A DNA stretch of 36,712 nucleotides from a virus. This document shows positions 8,401-17,839 of the stretch, in pieces. Under the pieces are notes generated by a model. It was given only the letters and a program-made list of their open reading frames with translations. It was not told the origin of the DNA and searched no databases. The stretch is taken from positions 1 through 36,712 of the IMG/VR virus record IMGVR_UViG_3300010885_006095; one strand, given 5' to 3'. Position numbers and translations under genes: made by a program. Position 1 is the stretch's first letter, and every line of letters begins with the position of its first letter.

Positions 8401-11400
8401 TGATATTCGTAATCATAGTATTGGAGACTATTAACACCATCTCTAAACTTTGTTGCAAGTTTTTCAATTTGTCCAACCGCAAGTTCGCCAGCATCTTGCC
8501 TACTATAACCTTGCTTCATAAGTTTATATTCGGCGTCTACTAATAAATCAGGCCTGCTAGGAGCTCCTGTTGGTCCTTTACCACCAAATATTTTTTGTTG
8601 AAGAGCAAAATACTTTTCCTTAACAGAAAGATTTTTCCAAGCAACCTTTACAGCTTTGCCCTTACGCTCAACAATTTGAGCAGAACCAACACCAAAAGAA
8701 TCAAAAAACTCATGAGCTTTCTTAGCTGACTGAGGAACACGATATTGAACAGCCCGAATTTCTGCTTCAATTTCAGTACGAAGCACCTGATTGTCACCAA
8801 AGATACCAGCAATTTCACCAGGAGTAAAACTAACTTCTTTACCATCAACGACAAGAGGACGTTCAGGCCCTCGTTCAATAATCTTGACGCCACCCTGGAC
8901 TTCACGATTAATACGTTCAATCTGACCATAGATAGATTGAAGTTCAGTAGTTTCAGCAGGAGTGATCTTCTTAGCAGACTGCTTCTTCAACAAAGCATTC
9001 TGTCGTTTAATTAAACCATCAATCTGAATAATTGCTTCATCAATATTTGTTTCACCAATATTGCCACCAGCAACAAAATATGTTTTACCAGCATTAATTT
9101 CAGAAATATCATTAATTCGAGATAGTTGGTTTGTCTTGACAACATTAAGAGAATCTAAACCGCCACGTTTGGCGAGACTTGCTTGAACTTCTTGAATCTG
9201 CGGATTCAATAAGTTCCGTTCATACTGATATAAAGCCGTAGCATAATCGGCATTAGTAACAAAAGATTCTTTGCCTAATTCGCTAGGCTTCACCTTTCCA
9301 ACAACATTACCATCAACAATTAAATCAACAGAAGTTTGAAGAGGAACAATCTTCTTGATAACACCTGGATCTGCTACAAAGTCACCATACGGCAAATTGT
9401 AAGTATTGGAATTATTAACAACTTTACGAAAACGAGATTCAGCAGCACTTAACTCTTGTTGCAAATCACGCAACTTCTTAGTATCAGGAACAATATTGCC
9501 TTCTAAAGATTCCAACTTCTTATTAATAGCATTTAACTGAGAAGAAACTTCTTTAGCCAACTTCTCATTCTGAGCCATGTTGGCGTTAATAGTTTCTTCA
9601 GTAGCCATACGATTACGACCTGAAGTATTAGTAAGATCAGAAAGTTGACGCTCAAAAGCAGTACGTTGAGCCTTAAGATTCTTAATCTCAATCAACTGAT
9701 ACTCACTATGAGAACTCTTCATCGTAAAAATAGGAGTACCCTGATCAAACAAATCAGCCGCAATCTTATGTGAAGGACGACGATACTTCAAACTAGTAGT
9801 AGTCTCAAACGAATAAGGAGCGAACTCCCTTAGAAGGTCATCTACATGCTTGCGTTCGTAAGCACCCATATAGTCATTAGTGTTCTTGGCTTGTTCATAC
9901 GCTTGGAAAGCCCTACGTTGAGCCTGCAATGCACGCTCCTCTTGCTTCAAATATTCTTTAGAAACAAGTTCAGCCTTAGCAATATAAGCAGCCTTAGCCT
10001 TCTTAATATATTTAGCTTGAGCCGCTTCATCAGGCAAAGTCGCAAGAACATCTTCAGGAATGACTTCCAACTTAGCCAACTCGGCCTCATCAATAATAGG
10101 ATAAAACTCTTCATACACACTAGTAACACGAGGGGTCAGAATCTGACCACGAGTTTTACCTGACTGCATACGCTCAGCCAACAAAATAGCGGCTTGCTCT
10201 TCGGGCAGAGAAGCCTCCAAGGCTTCCTGCCTACGAGTAACACGAGCAACCATTGCATCAAGTTCATCCGACATCATCTCAAGTTTTGAAGCAGAATAAT
10301 CCAAAGCTCTAATATACGTACTAGGCAAATCTTGTGTAGTGCCTTTGCCGAAAGTGAACTTGCTTAAATCAAGGAAAGGGTCCTGTGCTTGTCGTAGCCA
10401 TTGACTGTTCTTGCTAGCAGTTTTTTCAGCAGAAAGCAAACGAGAGTAAGTTTCTTCCAACCAAGTTTTCATTTTAGAAACTGAAGCATCTTCGGCAAGA
10501 CGACCAACGTCAGTCTTTAAAGTTTTCATTGACTTAAGAGCAGCGGCCATCTCCTGATATGTGGCTTTAGTAGCGGTAGAGTCAACGTTCTTCAAGTACC
10601 AAGGACGAAGAACTTCTTTCTTAAACTTGTCACGTATGGCTTTCAAGGCAGGGCCAGTAGGTAAAGAGTTAAGACGTACCGTTATAGCGGCACGTTCACC
10701 CTCACTTAAAGTTTTGTCTTTTAATTTCTGAGCAAGTTTAGCACGCGTATTAGGTATACCACTCTTTGTGCCAGTAATACCTAGTTCCTGCATTTGCTTA
10801 TACAAACGGTCGGCATCAGCACGACCGTTAGCACGACTAATAGCATCAACCCAACCCGCACTCTTAGAGTCAGGAGAAGCAATCTCTTTCGTAATGAGAT
10901 CATACAGTTCCGCTTCGCGTCCCTGCCAATCGCCACTACTAACAGTTTCAATAAGATCAGTGATCTTCATTTGCGCCATACGAAGCGACGACATCTCATG
11001 CCCAACATCACCATAATGTTGTTTAGCAACATTGTTGACAATGTTCAAGAAGTTATCTTTGCCAGGCAATATTCCTTGAGCCGCAAATAAATCAACCATT
11101 TCTGAAGTGCGTTGCTGTATGTCCATTTGGAAATGCATTATTGGAAGCATTTCGGCAAGACTATTTAATGATTGTTGATAGTCTGCAACATCAGCACCAA
11201 AGCCCATTGGCTTTAATACTTCATCATAAAACTTTCTGTTTATTTGATTTTGAACAAGAATCAAATCATCTTGAGTTGCTTGACCATTGGCAATCAATCG
11301 TTTAATACGATTGATTTCTTTCTGTCCTTCAGTATCAACGACAGAGACGTCAAGTCGTCTGTACATGTTTTTAATATCGTTTATTCTGCGAGCAAGCGAC

Positions 11401-14400
11401 TGACCGCCAGTATCAGGAACGTTATCTTCAATGCTCGCTCCAGTGATTTGTCGTGCACGACTACCTTTATGACGTGCCCCTAATGCAAGTTCATTTTCTC
11501 GTTTAAGAAGTTCGTCATCTGTAACAATTTTCTTACCAGTAATAGCCCTACTAATAAAGTCATCCAATTTTTCATTAGTGTGAGCAAGATTTGCAGTTGT
11601 TTCGTCAAAAGATAAACCAAATTTATAATCTTTAATTAATTGACTCAATCTAACTATTTTATCTTCAAGATCATAATCTTGATTACGCAAACCAGCCTTA
11701 GAAGCTTCACGCAAATTCAAAGTAATTGTATACTCTTCATCAGGAAGATTCTTTACAACACGACCCAAGTCCTGTTCAAGTTGACCAAAAGTAATAGTAG
11801 GAACATCATCAAAATTGGCTGCATCAAACGCAGCCTGAGCACCAAGTTGCGCACGACCAGTACCCTCAAACGCCCCCATCAACTCTTCATAATCAATATC
11901 CCGACTTAAGAAACGAGAAAAATATGCTTCCAAAGCAGGATGATCATTACTCAACTTATACAACAAATCAATAGGGACAATAGCCTGAGGATCAGGGTTC
12001 ATTCTAACAATGTCATCCAAAATAGTATTAGCACCAAAATACTGTCGCAAACCAGCGACAACCTTGTTTTGAACAGCAGTATAGTTGCTAACAACATTGT
12101 CAAGTTTTACAGCACCACGAGAGTTACGCTTAATATTATCCAACTGCTTCTGCAAAGTAACAGAGTTAGAAGCCTCATTCAACAAAGTGATAAGACGATC
12201 ACGAGTCTCAACAGTTAACGAATCATTATTGCCAGCCAAGAAAGCAACACCAACAGCACGCAACTCTTCCATAGAAGCCTCGCCACGCAAAGCCTTAGAC
12301 ATAATGCTTTGCATGTTCGCAGGCTTAGCGGCCTCAACAATACGTTTCCTGTCAATAACATTATTGCCGTTAATGATCGCCCATTCCTGCGGAGTGAACA
12401 CGCTCGGTGTCGCAGAAACAGGTTCAGCAGGACCAAAATACTTAATGCCTTGACCCTCAGGATAGCCAGTTTCCGCAAGATTTACTTCTAAATCTTGAGG
12501 TAAGAAAGTTCGGTCACGCTTAGCAAACCACATTCTTTCTTCACGTTGAGCAATCTCAGCAGGAGTAGCACCATACTTATCGTAATGTAAACGCTCATAC
12601 TCCAACTTAACTAAAAGAGCAGACCGCCCCTTGTCGTCGCCTTTATAAAATCTTTTAACACGACTCTGCGCTTGCTTATATAAAGCAGCATCTCTTTTGA
12701 AAGGAGAAATAACTTCGTTAGCACCACGACCTGGGAAAGCGCGTTGACCCGAAATAACACTCTCAGAAACACCTTGCATACGCGAAGGTCCAAACAAAAT
12801 ATTTTCAACCCTATTCGCAAAGTCCTGATGACCTTTAATCTTGACACCAGCTTTAATTTCGTCTGTACGAAATTGCATGATGTTGCTACGGTTAACAGTT
12901 TTTTCTTCCGTCTTAGTAATAAGCTCAACGTTTTTCTGCAACTTAGCAATACGATTAGTGATCTCGGCATCGCGGGCTAGACCCGCGTTAACATCGTCCC
13001 ACAATTTTTGTATGTCCGCCATATGCTCAGCGAACTGAGCGTTCAATGCTGCAGCGACACCATCTGTGCGACCAGCAAGATCAGACAAAGCATTCTGATG
13101 TTGAGCAAGTTCAATGTGCGCTTCTTCAAGCGTGTCCAACAACTGCTTTCTAGCCCAACTACTTTCCCACGACTGATTACGAGCAGACAAATCTGTCTCA
13201 GCCAAAGCGGCAGTAAGTCTGCCTTTAGTGTCTTTCAAGCCTTGTTCTAAAACAATGTCAAGCGACTTCGTTGCTTCACCAAGTTTTTTATTGACCTTGG
13301 CTAAAGCCTTAGCACGTTCCTTGGTTACAGTCGCAATTCTTTTCTCTGCGCTTTTAACCCACTCGGGATCTTCAATGAGACGTTCTTCAACTTTTTGAAA
13401 AACACCTTTGTCTTTCAAATATTGTTTACGAGCAATCTTACCCATCTGAGCACCGTACATTTTAGTGTACTTGTCCATGACTGTTGGAAGATCTGTTTCA
13501 AAGAAATCAAAAGTTAACTTGCCACGTTCGCGTGCCAACTTGTTAAGTCGTTCAACACCACCAAGAATATCTTCTTCAGTTAACGCTTCACCAAACCATT
13601 CCTGGCCTGCAACCATACGGTGCTTCCAAGCACTAGCAGGGTCAAGAGGGTTGTATACAACGCCACGCGTCGCATTAGCGACAGGGTTGCTTTGATCTGA
13701 CATCCAACGAAAAGCATCATCAGTATGAATGTGAGGGAAATAGTTTACAACCTCACCGACAGGGGCGTCGGGATCAACAGCCTTAGCGGCTTTGTAAACA
13801 TTGTCGTGCATTTGTTTGAACCACTGCTTGATAGGTCCAACAATACGGCCTTCAGCACTACTCACATCGGGTACGGCTGTTTCTGCTTGTTCAATATATT
13901 TGTATGCTGTGCTACGAGCCGCTTTAATATCCGCTTCAGAAATACTGCCTAGCAAATTTATTTCTGCTTGGCTTGCTTCACGCGCACCAGCCGCTTCTGC
14001 TGATCGTTCAATATTGCGCGAGTTAACGAAATGCAAATACTCTGCGATTTCGTCAGCAGGTGCAGTACCACGACGCAAAGCGAGAATCGCCTCATTAGCA
14101 TCAGCGCGAGTGAAAGCATTACCAATCTTACCGAAAATATGGTCTCCCGACCATATGCGCATTCCAGCAAAACCTTTTTCTAAAACCTCGCCAGCACGAG
14201 TCGTACCTGCGATACGCTTACCCATGAAATACAAACCTGCGCGGTCAATACCAGCCTTAGAAAGTAACTCAACATCCTTGACACCAGCACGACCATAACG
14301 AATAGCAGCTTTTTGAACTTGAGGCGAAGCACCAAGACTTGCTAAACGTTCAGCCAAAGCAAAACGTCCACCCTCACCAGTAATGCGAGCACCAATACGT

Positions 14401-14945
14401 TTGCCAACTTCTTTAGAAACTAAACGGCCAGCATCATCAAGCATGCCAACAGCTTTGCTACCACCCAAAGTAAGATACGTCAAAGGGTCAGTAAGAATAT
14501 CACCAGCAAAACCTAAACCACGATCAATCCATTTAATACCAGTAAGGTCACCAATGACAGTACCAAAACCAAAAGTAGGATCAGCAACTTGTTTAGTAAA
14601 ATCGTTGAAAGAAACATTAGTATTAGGATCACTATCCAAAGCATCAGCAAGTTCTTGAATACCCGAAGTAACAATCTTGCCAGGAATAGAAAGGATCTTT
14701 CCACCCTCAGTGACAACCTTACCGAGAGGAGAACCCATAATGTCAAGAAGGACACCCTTCCAACCACCAGGTTCAGGAGCCGCCTTCTGAGCCGCCTCAG
14801 CAAACCAGTCTTTCTGCCCCGTGTTTGTCGTCGCCATACCCAAACCCTGCTGTTGCATAACACTCTTAAGTGTTTGCACAGAAGGAGACTTAACGCGTTC
14901 TGCTTTTGAACGTGCAAGGTCTAAACGGGGATCATAAACAGCCAT
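5427..14945 (-). CDS. giant polyvalent virion protein (3172-3173 aa), probably injected
   Basis: One uninterrupted frame encodes about 3172 residues and fills roughly a quarter of the window. The N-terminal ~400 residues hold Gly/Ala-rich hydrophobic stretches (ILTDPLTYLTLGGSKAVGM). The centre consists of long charged, coiled-coil-prone helical blocks broken by globular segments. Residues ~2796-2990 form a conserved-looking aromatic region (STPGFVVRNVMTN, RFFRKYNETAEGSSRF, FWFWMSRNLPMQTI), typical of the C-terminal domains of large polyvalent phage proteins (LPD class). By known phages with short tails, such proteins sit in the capsid and enter the cell with DNA. I see no clear lytic transglycosylase motif. 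ATG 14945 follows a GTG and lies 23 nt from a GGTAAC element; a further start at GTG 14948 is possible. Its stop overlaps the endolysin ATG. Confidence 0.75.
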   Translation of the reverse strand: MAVYDPRLDLARSKAERVKSPSVQTLKSVMQQQGLGMATTNTGQKDWFAEAAQKAAPEPGGWKGVLLDIMGSPLGKVVTEGGKILSIPGKIVTSGIQELADALDSDPNTNVSFNDFTKQVADPTFGFGTVIGDLTGIKWIDRGLGFAGDILTDPLTYLTLGGSKAVGMLDDAGRLVSKEVGKRIGARITGEGGRFALAERLASLGASPQVQKAAIRYGRAGVKDVELLSKAGIDRAGLYFMGKRIAGTTRAGEVLEKGFAGMRIWSGDHIFGKIGNAFTRADANEAILALRRGTAPADEIAEYLHFVNSRNIERSAEAAGAREASQAEINLLGSISEADIKAARSTAYKYIEQAETAVPDVSSAEGRIVGPIKQWFKQMHDNVYKAAKAVDPDAPVGEVVNYFPHIHTDDAFRWMSDQSNPVANATRGVVYNPLDPASAWKHRMVAGQEWFGEALTEEDILGGVERLNKLARERGKLTFDFFETDLPTVMDKYTKMYGAQMGKIARKQYLKDKGVFQKVEERLIEDPEWVKSAEKRIATVTKERAKALAKVNKKLGEATKSLDIVLEQGLKDTKGRLTAALAETDLSARNQSWESSWARKQLLDTLEEAHIELAQHQNALSDLAGRTDGVAAALNAQFAEHMADIQKLWDDVNAGLARDAEITNRIAKLQKNVELITKTEEKTVNRSNIMQFRTDEIKAGVKIKGHQDFANRVENILFGPSRMQGVSESVISGQRAFPGRGANEVISPFKRDAALYKQAQSRVKRFYKGDDKGRSALLVKLEYERLHYDKYGATPAEIAQREERMWFAKRDRTFLPQDLEVNLAETGYPEGQGIKYFGPAEPVSATPSVFTPQEWAIINGNNVIDRKRIVEAAKPANMQSIMSKALRGEASMEELRAVGVAFLAGNNDSLTVETRDRLITLLNEASNSVTLQKQLDNIKRNSRGAVKLDNVVSNYTAVQNKVVAGLRQYFGANTILDDIVRMNPDPQAIVPIDLLYKLSNDHPALEAYFSRFLSRDIDYEELMGAFEGTGRAQLGAQAAFDAANFDDVPTITFGQLEQDLGRVVKNLPDEEYTITLNLREASKAGLRNQDYDLEDKIVRLSQLIKDYKFGLSFDETTANLAHTNEKLDDFISRAITGKKIVTDDELLKRENELALGARHKGSRARQITGASIEDNVPDTGGQSLARRINDIKNMYRRLDVSVVDTEGQKEINRIKRLIANGQATQDDLILVQNQINRKFYDEVLKPMGFGADVADYQQSLNSLAEMLPIMHFQMDIQQRTSEMVDLFAAQGILPGKDNFLNIVNNVAKQHYGDVGHEMSSLRMAQMKITDLIETVSSGDWQGREAELYDLITKEIASPDSKSAGWVDAISRANGRADADRLYKQMQELGITGTKSGIPNTRAKLAQKLKDKTLSEGERAAITVRLNSLPTGPALKAIRDKFKKEVLRPWYLKNVDSTATKATYQEMAAALKSMKTLKTDVGRLAEDASVSKMKTWLEETYSRLLSAEKTASKNSQWLRQAQDPFLDLSKFTFGKGTTQDLPSTYIRALDYSASKLEMMSDELDAMVARVTRRQEALEASLPEEQAAILLAERMQSGKTRGQILTPRVTSVYEEFYPIIDEAELAKLEVIPEDVLATLPDEAAQAKYIKKAKAAYIAKAELVSKEYLKQEERALQAQRRAFQAYEQAKNTNDYMGAYERKHVDDLLREFAPYSFETTTSLKYRRPSHKIAADLFDQGTPIFTMKSSHSEYQLIEIKNLKAQRTAFERQLSDLTNTSGRNRMATEETINANMAQNEKLAKEVSSQLNAINKKLESLEGNIVPDTKKLRDLQQELSAAESRFRKVVNNSNTYNLPYGDFVADPGVIKKIVPLQTSVDLIVDGNVVGKVKPSELGKESFVTNADYATALYQYERNLLNPQIQEVQASLAKRGGLDSLNVVKTNQLSRINDISEINAGKTYFVAGGNIGETNIDEAIIQIDGLIKRQNALLKKQSAKKITPAETTELQSIYGQIERINREVQGGVKIIERGPERPLVVDGKEVSFTPGEIAGIFGDNQVLRTEIEAEIRAVQYRVPQSAKKAHEFFDSFGVGSAQIVERKGKAVKVAWKNLSVKEKYFALQQKIFGGKGPTGAPSRPDLLVDAEYKLMKQGYSRQDAGELAVGQIEKLATKFRDGVNSLQYYDYEYQLGELQQQLLTTDPIYRNAGLEKMSRIIKAIKDGDLTMEEVVDALGFTSRSDKNDVVSIDSATRKARLKELDKAWSGSKDEAVFNHVAALADDSHVADYHVSIGKSEKARERINNIRLEIEKLKGQFDKDSDAPFGTRRSIGKVSAKIKELEDTKPKLIQDLMQKEGLSRQAATSRVESEIRATAEEAGRVALNGKAKKKVNVKSSRFKNSVQKLIDEEGMEPSEAFNEAFKRAQAYEVDTVAGAQYRYRLVRDDFAKDLKAITDSTNGEYNALTRMADLREQGMTFIEAKNVIVDEVAKLYPKTWDVASSATSVKNLRDIDFNKSQIGFFERVLADDANLALYFTRIGKNARDDMKKRIDNLTEQALPIKKQLDEVKAVIKSKAHKEAKKVLEKNVKTTEQKIASLEQTLLEMAQQVDLAQINKMTDAAHRIHVVAPLKDKLDELQQLLSRSQALGKSSDTAEIKRLEFDSLVNDAEELLREYGRVEDKTKPRGSERVRGIMIDRFEYKNTKEYDAFLRVKADYVNMHMDYMMGQDVARKAMFALTHDFFDENLGEEIWLDIKDGFTTLEKFGMPNLQARESMIPIITNMSRFQQPEFVRGVNKFLGSYTGFFKAYALSTPGFVVRNVMTNTFSLYAAGAETKNLMKGLGLYRGWQDALKAGTAKAFVDSLPEEEARLFNLAISAADATGYGRSGEAFANWNPKRATLANNKYTRFFRKYNETAEGSSRFMLAYDSAVQGYDMNMAAARVKRYLFDYVDIGRVDESLRGIVPFWFWMSRNLPMQTINRFANPRPYLLYTHLMQNLGQNSEDDIVPKWLRESGGVKLGGDTYLNLDLGFNKMNEQFAMMADPKRLLGYVNPGLRVPLEVMGNTHLNTGVPFRAKAEGAIGGPLSPAIDVLAAFMGQQRQLPNGEQGVTPKMNYAMSNLFPPLGQAEGVMPSSERGMENQTNKLMGLFGIPLTTVTPGMKESELRRQKLEQNALRNIASGGQ

Positions 14946-14962
14946 CACTAATAGGTGTGGGT

Positions 14963-14968
14963 GTTACC
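14963..14968 (-). promoter_or_regulatory. GGTAAC start-upstream element, copy 1
   Basis: On the minus strand GGTAAC lies exactly 20 nt (first G to first base) before the GTGATGG start of the giant protein gene. This gene lacks a good GGAGG. The same element at the same spacing precedes four other late genes. Confidence 0.45.
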
Positions 14969-14972
14969 TGTA

Positions 14973-16082
14973 TTAAAGACTGGAAGCGCGCTGGCTTAAT
15001 TGGTCGCTAAACGGCGTACGCCCAAGATACTGGGCGGCCGCCAACTCCGCCATTTTAGTAATCAACAACTCGCGTTTCAACTTGTCAGAAGCCGCCTTAT
15101 TGGAATCCAAAGGATTCTTAGCGCGAGCTTGCTCAGCCGCTTTATATGACAAAGCAATACCAGCACGACCCTGCTGATCCTCCATCAAACGTTTATTTTT
15201 AGCACTCTGAGAAGGTTGAGTCGCAATAGGCGCAACAACCGCACCACTAGAATCTGTCGTAGCGTCAGTAGGAGTAGGATTATAGAAAGGACTAGGCGCA
15301 ACAAATCCCTGCTGATTAGGATCAGCATTGGGATCTTCTGTTTGGACACCATACATATCGTACTTAGGTAAATTAGCATCCATCTTTGCTTGCTGTGCAG
15401 CAGAAGTATGTGTTTTAGCGTAATCAGTCATCATCTTCTCATACAGAGCCTGGAAATCAGATTCAAACTTAGGCTGAACCTTTTCACGATTCATTTCAGA
15501 TTCACGACGCAACCAATCTAACTGCGTTTGTTTATCTTGAACAGCAGAAGAAAACGGCAACGTTTCCATCGTATACTGCTCATAAGGTTGACTAAAGCCA
15601 GCCTTACCATACTGATTAGTTGTTTCCCAATCCTTAATAGAAGCAAAATGCTTATTCTCCGCTTCAATGGTACTCGTGACCTCAGCAAACATAGCCGCGA
15701 CATTCTCACGAATGCTCTTCATATCAAAACCAGCCTGAGGCGTATCATCCGTAACACCCAAGGTTGTAGCAATCTCAGCAACAGCAGAGGCAGGATCAAT
15801 AAGACCAGCACGAATTTTCTTAGCGACAGCACTCAAAACAGGAGTAGCACTACGTTCAAACGAATCCAAATAAGTAGTAGCAGGAGGGATATACTCGGGT
15901 GGCACAGCTAACATAGGATCAAAAGTACCAGTACCAATACCAGTGGACGCCGACATCAAATAAGACAGTAAGTCCTGTTGAAAGTTTAGGTCTTTAGCAG
16001 CCGACCCGCTGCTACCACCACCACTATTATTAACATACTGATTCAAATTTAAAGGATCATTAATATTTTCCCCAGCCATCAT
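14973..16082 (-). CDS. internal virion / structural protein (369 aa)
   Basis: The 369-residue protein has a Gly/Ser linker near the N-terminus (NNSGGGSSGSAAKDL), a proline-containing central helical region and a Gln/Asn/Asp-rich disordered stretch with Pro-Thr repeats around residues 255-290, ending in a helical Ala/Lys-rich segment. I recognise no enzyme motif. Because it lies between fibre genes and the giant protein and is translated from an ATGATG overlapped by the previous stop with strong GGAGG, it is probably a virion or ejection protein that partners the giant protein. Function is inferred from position. Confidence 0.6.
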   Translation of the reverse strand: MMAGENINDPLNLNQYVNNSGGGSSGSAAKDLNFQQDLLSYLMSASTGIGTGTFDPMLAVPPEYIPPATTYLDSFERSATPVLSAVAKKIRAGLIDPASAVAEIATTLGVTDDTPQAGFDMKSIRENVAAMFAEVTSTIEAENKHFASIKDWETTNQYGKAGFSQPYEQYTMETLPFSSAVQDKQTQLDWLRRESEMNREKVQPKFESDFQALYEKMMTDYAKTHTSAAQQAKMDANLPKYDMYGVQTEDPNADPNQQGFVAPSPFYNPTPTDATTDSSGAVVAPIATQPSQSAKNKRLMEDQQGRAGIALSYKAAEQARAKNPLDSNKAASDKLKRELLITKMAELAAAQYLGRTPFSDQLSQRASSL

Positions 16083-17263
16083 TGACCTCCAAGCAAAGCC
16101 ATAATCTGCGACACATCAACACCCTGACCAGCAAGACCCAACAACTGTTGCATCAAAGTATCCTGACGACTCTGAGTATTAGACTGCTGAGTCAAGTTGC
16201 CTTGCAACTGGCCAAGACCAAGTTGATTCAATAAAGCACCCAAAGCAGTCTGATTCTCCATACCAGCCTGCAAACGACCCTGGCCTAAACCAAGCATCTG
16301 CTGAGCATACTGAGCCTGCTGAGCCTGTTGAGCTGCCTGCGACTGCTGTAACGCCTGCAAACCAGCCGCACGCTGATTAGCCGCCAAATCCTGCTGAGCG
16401 CCAGCACGAGCCACATTAACATCACCAATACGAGACTGCTGAGCCGCCTGATTCGAAGCACCCAACAATTGAGCAAGGTTATTGAATCCCCCACCTGTCG
16501 TCGCATTCTGAGACTGCAACATATCCTGCAACGCTTGGATACCACCCTGAGGAGCACCAACAGCCTGACTATAAGCAGCCATAGGATCGCTCACAGCAGG
16601 AGCATTAGCCATCTGCAGTCCAGCGTAAGGATTACCTTGACCACCAAGAGCCTCTAAGGCTCGTTGGGTGGTCTGATCAATCGTTGTACGACCAGCCTCA
16701 GCCTGAGTACCAATCTCTCCTGTAGTCTGATTATACATGTTCTGCAACATGGCCAAAGCCTGGCTGTTCAAACCACCAAGTTGTGTTTCAGCACCACCAT
16801 AGAACTGGTCAATAGCATCTTGCTGTGCTTTAGCACGAGCCTGAGCATCAGTAGACAGTTGACCATACCCAGCATTAATAGCTGGGTTAACAGCAGAACC
16901 TCGCATTCCTGTTGCGTACTGTGTCAGCGCCGACATCAAAGGGGCGTTTGATTGGGTAGTCATAGTGCCACCACCACCTGAAGTTGGAGGTTTCGGTTTA
17001 TCTTTATTAGCGGCGGCTGCCATTGCCGTTCTAGCATATTGATCCATTTCGGCAGGTGTCATTTTTAAAGTAGGATCAGATTGGTTTTGATCATAGATCT
17101 GTCCCCAAAAATCAGCATACACAGGAAAATCGGCACCAAGATTAAGATTATTCTGAGGAGCCTTAGTCTTAGCTTCGTAAACATCAGCACTAAAACCAGG
17201 TTGCACACCAGCCTGATTACCTGCAGGCGGATTATACTTACCAACTTTTATTGGACCAGCCAC
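16079..17263 (-). CDS. Gln/Ala-rich internal virion protein (394 aa)
   Basis: This protein starts at GTG 17263 with AGGAG at good spacing. After an N-terminal segment (GKYNPPAGNQAGVQPGFSAD) and a Lys/Pro linker (KDKPKPPTSGGGG), it consists almost entirely of Gln- and Ala-rich sequence with repeated QQ and LG/QA patterns (QALQQSQAAQQAQQAQYAQQ). That is typical of long helical or coiled-coil virion proteins, such as the internal core proteins of podoviruses. No catalytic motif is seen. Its position before the 369-residue and giant proteins suggests a group of ejection or core proteins. Family assignment is not possible by eye. Confidence 0.6.
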   Translation of the reverse strand: MAGPIKVGKYNPPAGNQAGVQPGFSADVYEAKTKAPQNNLNLGADFPVYADFWGQIYDQNQSDPTLKMTPAEMDQYARTAMAAAANKDKPKPPTSGGGGTMTTQSNAPLMSALTQYATGMRGSAVNPAINAGYGQLSTDAQARAKAQQDAIDQFYGGAETQLGGLNSQALAMLQNMYNQTTGEIGTQAEAGRTTIDQTTQRALEALGGQGNPYAGLQMANAPAVSDPMAAYSQAVGAPQGGIQALQDMLQSQNATTGGGFNNLAQLLGASNQAAQQSRIGDVNVARAGAQQDLAANQRAAGLQALQQSQAAQQAQQAQYAQQMLGLGQGRLQAGMENQTALGALLNQLGLGQLQGNLTQQSNTQSRQDTLMQQLLGLAGQGVDVSQIMALLGGQ

Positions 17264-17267
17264 AATG

Positions 17268-17699
17268 TCACGCTCCTAAAAATGGGCGTAAGCCCTGTAA
17301 GGAAGCAGCCGTAGACAAAATGTCACGCTGCTTCTCCAATTCAATATCAGCCAAAGTATTCTGATACCCAGCCTGAGACTGAGTATCCTGCAAATCATAC
17401 TGTGCCATCTGCTGACGCAAAGCATCTAACTGATCATTACGTTGTTGCATCCAGTTCTGCGAATAGTCAGAAGCAGCACCTTTAAAAATACCACTATTAC
17501 GTAAACCACGCTTACCATACCCAGCACCAAAACCTTCAAGCCCTTTAGAAGCAGCTTTATCGGTAGCCATAATGTCACGAGCACCACGTTGCTGAGACAG
17601 CAGACGACTGAACGCGTTCATCGCTAAAGAAGCGTCACGCTGCATACCAGCAGAACGCTTCCTCGGTTCGTAATTTAAACCTATATCAGTGTAAGCCAT
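17268..17699 (-). CDS. small helical structural protein (143-144 aa)
   Basis: Begins at ATG 17699 (or GTG 17702, giving MM). The protein is rich in Arg, Gln and Ala. It has RKRSAGMQRDASLAMNAFSRLL near the start, then a Gly-rich centre (GLEGFGAGYGKRG) and a Gln-rich helix (QQRNDQLDALRQQMAQYDLQ). It resembles the Gln-rich protein encoded next and probably belongs to the same internal virion or tail-tip set. GGTAAC lies 20 nt upstream, along with AAGGGTGAT close to the start. Confidence 0.55.
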   Translation of the reverse strand: MAYTDIGLNYEPRKRSAGMQRDASLAMNAFSRLLSQQRGARDIMATDKAASKGLEGFGAGYGKRGLRNSGIFKGAASDYSQNWMQQRNDQLDALRQQMAQYDLQDTQSQAGYQNTLADIELEKQRDILSTAASLQGLRPFLGA

Positions 17700-17701
17700 C
17701 A

Positions 17702-17839
17702 CTAATCACCCTTTTCGTTACCCTCACCCTTATCCACAGAAGCAATAAAAGCCTCCAACAAGGCAACCTTCTGAGCATAATCCGCTATTTGGCGTAGTAG
17801 TGACTCTACGACTTTGTTTGCGTCTATTTGCTCGTTCAT
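17702..17839 (-). CDS. small coiled-coil protein (45 aa)
   Basis: I set the start at ATG 17839, which overlaps the TGA of the fibre gene (ATGA) and has GGAG at good spacing (TTGGAGACAGT). A longer frame back to 17905 would run inside the fibre gene. The 45 residues form one predicted amphipathic helix (VVESLLRQIADYAQKVALLEAF) with an acidic Gly/Lys tail. It may be a small fibre-assembly or structural factor, judged only by position directly after the S74 fibre. Confidence 0.55.
   Translation of the reverse strand: MNEQIDANKVVESLLRQIADYAQKVALLEAFIASVDKGEGNEKGD
17717..17722 (-). promoter_or_regulatory. GGTAAC start-upstream element, copy 2
   Basis: GGTAACGA on the minus strand is exactly 20 nt before the GTGATGG start at 17702/17699. 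It lies inside the end of the upstream 45-residue gene. Confidence 0.45.

Noticed and set aside
13716-13722. Other CTGATGA-like matches, such as the reverse-strand hit in the giant gene
   Set aside because: No GAAA, stems or spacing of a hammerhead around them; they lie within coding sequence.
5427-14945. Open frames of 60-165 residues on the plus strand across the giant gene, such as 13801-14298
   Set aside because: They lie opposite a continuous coding frame, have no consistent ribosome sites and read as low-complexity shadow sequence.
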